From assembly GCA_903813345.2 (NCBI GenBank), contig CAIIXF020000006.1:4673096-4737095 (forward strand): a DNA stretch of 64,000 nucleotides. Reading direction: 5' to 3'. This document shows positions 59,063 through 64,000 of the stretch, one piece after another. The notes beneath the pieces were generated by a model. It made no database searches. It was not told the DNA's origin and saw nothing but the letters and a program-made list of their open reading frames with translations. This DNA is from Owenia fusiformis. Taxonomy: Eukaryota; Annelida; Polychaeta; Sabellida; Oweniidae. The first letter of the stretch is position 1. Every line of letters starts with the position of its first letter. The position numbers were made by a program, and so were the translations under genes.

Positions 59063-60384
59063 AAAGAGGAGGGAAAGCCCCAGAGTTTAAAGATGACAGA
59101 CATAATTACATCTCTTGCTTACCACCTTCATTCGTTCGAATTTTCATTGGCTAGTTATCAAATACTACAGAGTAGTACAGATACATGTAATACTGTCCAG
59201 AGTCTCTGCAGGTTCTACATGTAGTTCAACCAGGTAAAGCCTGTCCAGAGTCTCTGCAGGTTGTACATGTAGTTCAACCACATAAAGCCTGTCCAGAGTC
59301 TCTGCAGGTTGTACATGTAGTTCAACCAGGTAAAGCCTGTTCAGAGTCTCTGCAGGTTCTACATGTAGTTCAACCACGTAAAGCCTGTCCAGAGTCTCTG
59401 CAGGTTCTACATGTAGTTCAACCATGTAAAGCCTGTCCAGAGTCTCTGCAGGTTCTACATGTAGTTCAACCACGTAAAGCCTGTCCAGAGTCTCTGCAGG
59501 TTCTACATGTAGTTCAACCACGTAAAGCCTGTCCAGAGTCTCTGCAGGTTCTACATGTAGTTCAACCATGTAAAGCCTGTCCAGAGTCTCTGCAGGTTCT
59601 GCATGTAGTTCAACCGGGTAAAGCCTGTCCAGAGTCTCTGCAGGTTCTGCATGTAGTTCAACCGGGTAAAGCCTGTCCAGCCAGCAAGACATGACAGATT
59701 AATACTATAAGGCCTAATAGGGTTTAACTGGTTGTACCAATCACATTTATGATTCAGGGAATTCCATCTTAAGACTCAATGTATTTATCTTTATACTTTC
59801 AGATGTTGACTGCTGGGCTCAGATGCAAGTTAGACCCCAAGCTGAGGAATCAATCACTGCTTGTCATAATGAGAAATTGGGGAATGTTTATATATGCCAT
59901 GTTTTATGATGAACTAACAGAGAAATAAGTATTCATGGATATCACATATAAATTTAATGAATCTGCTGTGGATATTGATTGCAAAATGATCAATCCTAAC
60001 AGTACAAATATGGAGTCGCATGTAGCAGGTCTTGATACTCAACAAAAACTATTGTCTTCCAGTGATATAAAACAAGAAAATGTGAATCCAAATGAATCAG
60101 ATGAACTTAATGTACCAGCTAGTCTGAATATTGAGTTAGAGCTTTTCCGTTCCAGTAATATTAAACAGGAAGTTATGAGCCCATTTGATGAACAAGAAAC
60201 TATTATTAATCCTTGTGCTGAACCAAGCAGACCTGCTTTGAATTTTAGTGAACAGAAAATGACTGAAAGTGAAACAACATCCAGCAATATAACAAATGTT
60301 CCAGATTTGAATACTAATCAGAAATCTATAGTTATTGATTTTGACATGTCCACAAAGTTCAATGAAAAGAAAATAACTGAACAG
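59030..60384 (+). repeat. 1355-bp tandem duplication, copy 2
   Basis: The downstream copy starts ccgttccaccattttg and ends in the codons for ITEQ, after which the intact zinc-finger reading frame continues. See copy 1 for the contents. Confidence 0.95.
59195..59679. repeat. 48-bp minisatellite, about 10 copies (copy 2)
   Basis: This is the duplicate of the array at 57840-58324, shifted by exactly 1355 bp, with the same order of unit variants. Confidence 0.93.
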
Positions 60385-61728
60385 ATTTCTGGGAACACTA
60401 CGATGACACCGCTTTTGAATTCTCTGGGGACATCTACATGTAGTATTCCTACTGATTCAATCCAGAGAAACTCACCCCAAGTGAAATCACAACCTGATAT
60501 TGAACAAGAAAAAACAGATTTTACCGAGTTTGGTAAAACTAAATACCAGTGTAAGAAGTGTCTAAAAATTTGTAGTAGATCATATAGCCTGAAAGCTCAT
60601 GAAAAGACACATCTTAATGAGCCTGTCATGAATTACAAATGTCTCCACTGTGATATTTTCTTCAGTAATGCGTATGATTTCAAAAGGCATGAGAGTCAAC
60701 ATGATGTCAATGAAAAATATAAATGTAAGCTTTGTTTATTTACTTGTACGAGGGCCAGTAGTATGTCATTGCATCAGAAGACACACCGTGTGAAGCCATA
60801 CAAATGTAAATACTGTGAAAATTGCTATACTCATGAATTTAATTTAAAACTGCATGAGAGAGGACATATAGGCCAAGTTGGATGTGTGCAAATTAGATGC
60901 GAGGCATGCAGTAAATGTTTTGACAGGGAAACAAGTCTGAAAATTCACAACCAAATGCAGAACAGCAAGAAAGGTTCCATTAAATGTAAAATCCTTTGTG
61001 ACCAGTGTTTTAAGGATAGGAGTAATTTGAAAAAGCCTGAGACAAAAGTCACAAAACAAACTGATAGGAAATCGGTTAAGTGCAAATTCTGCACTAAATC
61101 ATTTAGTTTGAATACATCTTTGAAGATTCACGAAAAGAGGCGTCATTGTAATAAAATCAAAAACCCATTGAAATCATACAAATGCGTTCCTTGCGGTAAA
61201 ATTTTCAAAGATGTGCTGAATCTTTTAAGTCATTCAAGGATACATACCAAAAGAAACAGTGAGAATTTAAAAGGGCAGAAAAGTATTACCAAGAAGGAAA
61301 AGAAGCCGCACCAGTGTATGTATTGCGGTAAATTGTTTGAAAAAGCATACCAAGTCAAGGAGCATGAGCGAATTCACACTGGTGAAAGACCATTTCAGTG
61401 TTTAACTTGTGGCCAAACATTCATTAGGATTAGTGTATGGAAGGAACATCAACAGAGGCATGTTACCAGTTACAAACCATTCAAATGTGAGTTCTGTAGC
61501 AAAGGATTCTGGAGAAAGCCAAATTTGGCAAAACATACAAGAATACATACTGGTGATAAGCCATTTGCTTGTCAGTATTGTGGCAAATTGTTCATTGCAC
61601 GAACTAATAGGAATCAACATGAAAGAGTTCATACTGGTGAAAAGCCATATAAATGTAAATATTGTGATAAAACTTTTAGTCAAACAAGTAACATGAGGCA
61701 GCATGAGAAAACGCATGTTGTCAAATAA
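59935..61728 (+). CDS. C2H2 zinc-finger protein, 597 residues
   Basis: A probable nuclear DNA-binding transcription factor; target and orthologue unknown. Residues 1-200 are acidic and disordered and include two IKQE motifs of sumoylation type (SSDIKQENV near 42-50; SSNIKQEVM near 73-81). From residue about 204 the protein is an array of C2H2 fingers: 11 with intact C-C-H-H spacing plus two degenerate ones in the middle (about 60891-61030), where His ligands are lost. The last fingers are joined by TGEKP-type linkers (HTGERPF, HTGDKPF, HTGEKPY). The coding sequence lies in one exon, with an acceptor (ag at 59801-59802) 132 bp before the ATG. The leader from that acceptor contains short upstream frames ending TAA and TGA, so the chosen ATG is the first of the long frame. 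Upstream exons were not found. Confidence 0.92.
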   Translation: MDITYKFNESAVDIDCKMINPNSTNMESHVAGLDTQQKLLSSSDIKQENVNPNESDELNVPASLNIELELFRSSNIKQEVMSPFDEQETIINPCAEPSRPALNFSEQKMTESETTSSNITNVPDLNTNQKSIVIDFDMSTKFNEKKITEQISGNTTMTPLLNSLGTSTCSIPTDSIQRNSPQVKSQPDIEQEKTDFTEFGKTKYQCKKCLKICSRSYSLKAHEKTHLNEPVMNYKCLHCDIFFSNAYDFKRHESQHDVNEKYKCKLCLFTCTRASSMSLHQKTHRVKPYKCKYCENCYTHEFNLKLHERGHIGQVGCVQIRCEACSKCFDRETSLKIHNQMQNSKKGSIKCKILCDQCFKDRSNLKKPETKVTKQTDRKSVKCKFCTKSFSLNTSLKIHEKRRHCNKIKNPLKSYKCVPCGKIFKDVLNLLSHSRIHTKRNSENLKGQKSITKKEKKPHQCMYCGKLFEKAYQVKEHERIHTGERPFQCLTCGQTFIRISVWKEHQQRHVTSYKPFKCEFCSKGFWRKPNLAKHTRIHTGDKPFACQYCGKLFIARTNRNQHERVHTGEKPYKCKYCDKTFSQTSNMRQHEKTHVVK

Positions 61729-61739
61729 CACAGTATTTC

Positions 61740-61900
61740 TAGTGTGTATGTATGTATATCTTTATTGCCCTGTATGAAAAGGAAATACATGTTGTCAAGT
61801 GACACAGTATTTTTAGTATGTATGTTTGTATATCTTTATTACCCTTTATGAAAAGGAGATACATGTTATTGATACAGTGTGTATGTATGTATATCTTTAT
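61740..61900 (+). repeat. Roughly 60-bp tandem repeat, about 3 copies
   Basis: The unit contains gtatgtatatctttattgcc and gaaaaggaaatacatgtt. A relative occurs singly at about 29286-29335 in a CNOT11 intron, so it is a dispersed family tandemised here, probably in the zinc-finger 3' UTR. Confidence 0.75.
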
Positions 61901-62025
61901 TGCCCTTACTGTATACAGTATAACATGCTACCTTCAGACCTTCATATTTGTATAATTTCAAGTTGGAAGGATTATATTCTGTTCTTTATCTATAAAACAA
62001 TACTCTTCTGTATGAATACTGTTGA

Positions 62026-62423
62026 TACTGTACTCCGGGTATTGTTCGCGTGCGATTTAATTTCGCTTTGTTCGCGAATGTAGTAAAATCGCGAACATTT
62101 ATCGTCGCGAAATTTGTCTTTTGAATCCCCGGGGATTTGACCCGGGACTTTTGATATGTTTCGTTCGGTGTAAAATGTTTCAACCAGTGTTGTTGGACGA
62201 TAATTAACATGGGGTACTGTTCTCAATTTTATATTAACAATTGATGTACTTACTAAGCTCATGCAAATGTAAAAAGGCATGTAAGTGTATTAATATTATC
62301 AATTTAGAGTTTACAATCCGCGAAATGTCATCAATTCAAATCCGCGAAATTAAATAGCCGCAAAATTGCAATTTTGAAAAATCGCGAAATTTTATAGCGT
62401 CAAAATTTACCCGGAGTACAGTA
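62026..62423. mobile_element. MITE with 16-bp perfect inverted ends (possible TA target site)
   Basis: TACTGTACTCCGGGTA at 62026 and TACCCGGAGTACAGTA ending 62423 are perfect inverted repeats. Taken as TA + CTGTACTCC...GGAGTACAG + TA, the ends fit a TA target duplication as in Tc1/mariner-type elements. The interior is rich in tcgcgaa/ttcgcga. No transposase is seen. Confidence 0.82.
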
Positions 62424-64000
62424 TGTACAGCATTATTCCATGACACCACCCTAAGTATAAAATACAGGGGGTCCAAAAAAGTGTACCCTGATGAAAACTT
62501 TCCGTTTTCCAACCTATTACCTTCTGAGAAATTATAGATGACATTCTCTGAATGACCTCCATTATGATCAATTCAGAACTAAATGCAATTCCAAAGATGG
62601 AAAAATGGATGATTAATAAAACAAATTCTCCTCTAAAACTGAATAAAGTAAGCTGATGAAACTTTCAGATATTTATGATAGCTTAATTGTCTGTCAGATG
62701 ATGGAATTTCAAAAACATCCCTTTATCACTCATAGATACAGTGTATTCATTATTTCATGTGTCTTGGTACAACATTGAAATATGGGTAATGGAACAAAAA
62801 CAATTTACATTTTTTGGACACCTTGTATATTTTTACACAGGATGGGTCAATGGAAATAGGACACTTACATATATTCTAGTTTAAAGACTGTATATGAACT
62901 AAATGTCATTGATGAATGAGAATAAAGTGAAATATGTATAAAATGTCAAATGGTGCATGCTTTCATTAATTTTGCTTGACAAAAGACATCTAGTGGACAT
63001 GGTGGATGATGACAACAAAACCAGCTTTTGACATTATTTTCTCAAATCCCACAAACAGTCTTCTGTATATCAAAAAAACATTTTAATAACATATTCAGAT
63101 ATTTGTGACTTTTTAATATGTTTTTGTGCCATTTACTTCACACTGTCAGTGGCTAAGAACAGCCATTTAGTACATACAGTAAAACTGTTCATAATGAACA
63201 TTTTGTGCGGGATTTTCACTACAGGGAGGGTTATTTAGTAAGTCAGTAGAGTATGTGTCGAGGATATCCACTAGAGACAAGTTTTCACTAGAGAAAGGTG
63301 TTCATTAGAGAAATGTGTTGACTAAGGTGTTCACTAGAGACAGGTGTTCATTAGAGAAAGGTGTTCACTAAGACAGGTTTTACTGCACACTGGAGAAAGT
63401 GCCTCCTTGTATTCTAGAGACCTCAGTCTTTAAAGAGCCAGTCCACAAAATCACCAATGGAAATCACTTCTCGTTTAGGACATCACAGTTATTCAGCAAA
63501 GATGTCACGGATACCCGATTCGCAGGGTCACACGGCCGGGTCTTGTCTAATCTACCGGAACCGAACCGAAGTACACTAGTTCTATTCAGAAGTCGAATCG
63601 CTTCAATATTTTTCTTGTTCCTTGACAACACTGTCATTCATTGTCCCGGGTTCATTGTTTTCCACACCTTTTCCATCATAGGCAACAATATTTCAAGTTT
63701 ACTTTGATTTATATGTACTATTATGGCATTTTGTCTAAGTCTCTCATATTGAATCCATTGACAGTAAAGATGTTCACCTCTAGGGGGCACTCCAAGCATT
63801 TCAATAAACGCCCCCACTAGTATGCGTGTCATCGGGCCAAGTAACGGGTGTACGGCAATATAAACGATTGACTGATTTCACTGCTTGCATATTCATGAGG
63901 AAGCCGCTTCCTTCAAGATATGTTGGATATAGCCTCGACTCCCACACAACGGGTGAATCTTGCGCCCATTTTTGTAACCTTTTATCGCCATGGTGTGAGA
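62424..64000. other. Downstream of the zinc-finger gene: no supported gene
   Basis: A short repeat of ggtgttcactagagacagg type runs from about 63270 to 63380. Open frames at 63399-63707 (+) and 63638-63832 (-) overlap each other, show no recognisable domain and lack clear splice sites. Nothing further is supported. Confidence 0.55.

Noticed and set aside
63399-63832. Overlapping open frames on opposite strands near the right edge
   Set aside because: No recognisable domain, no convincing splice sites, and mutual overlap; one may be part of a gene beyond the window but nothing supports it.

Overview
The window is animal nuclear DNA: AT-rich, with intron-split genes, GT/AG splice sites and many transposon remnants. 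The closest fit is a mollusc, probably a marine bivalve. A roughly 160-bp tandem array followed by an (ACGG)n microsatellite inside an element with inverted ends (14353-15790) matches the pearl/CvA elements described from bivalves, and ACATGTA motifs are everywhere. This placement is an inference.

Five protein-coding loci were rebuilt by following exon phases by hand. (1) 1-7410 (+): the 3' part of a large, low-complexity nuclear-type protein whose 5' end lies outside the window. (2) 12291-21060 (-): RIC3, the endoplasmic-reticulum chaperone of nicotinic acetylcholine receptors, with an unusual 13-residue repeat in its tail. (3) 21293-30050 (+): CNOT11, a subunit of the CCR4-NOT deadenylase complex, complete in 12 exons. 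(4) 36685-50935 (-): an SLC16/monocarboxylate-transporter-like carrier. It has two homologous, phase-matched versions of the exon for TM1-TM2, which look like mutually exclusive alternatives. (5) 59935-61728 (+): a C2H2 zinc-finger protein whose 5' part has been tandemly duplicated (1355 bp), leaving a truncated copy upstream. RIC3 and CNOT11 lie head to head with only 232 bp between start codons, so they probably share a bidirectional promoter. The loci do not form one pathway.

The rest is introns and intergenic DNA full of repeats. Two non-autonomous hAT-type elements have perfect 8-bp target duplications (17136-17790; 30137-30596). A 537-bp foldback element has CAC...GTG ends and a 5-bp target duplication (35805-36341). 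A tyrosine-recombinase retroelement remnant has the split direct repeat order A1-ORF-B1-A2-B2 (31278-32128). Several other long inverted repeats are present (21.6-22.5, 22.6-24.8, 33.7-34.5, 55.4-57.5 kb). Large minisatellites include a 75-bp unit (42.3-44.0 kb), a 52-bp unit of about 58 copies with a 728-bp higher-order repeat (46.6-49.6 kb), a 41-bp unit that begins at the CNOT11 stop codon, and a 48-bp unit inside the zinc-finger duplication. A 500-N assembly gap lies at 54913-55412. No tRNA, rRNA or CRISPR was recognised. No search was run; identities rest on reading the translations.
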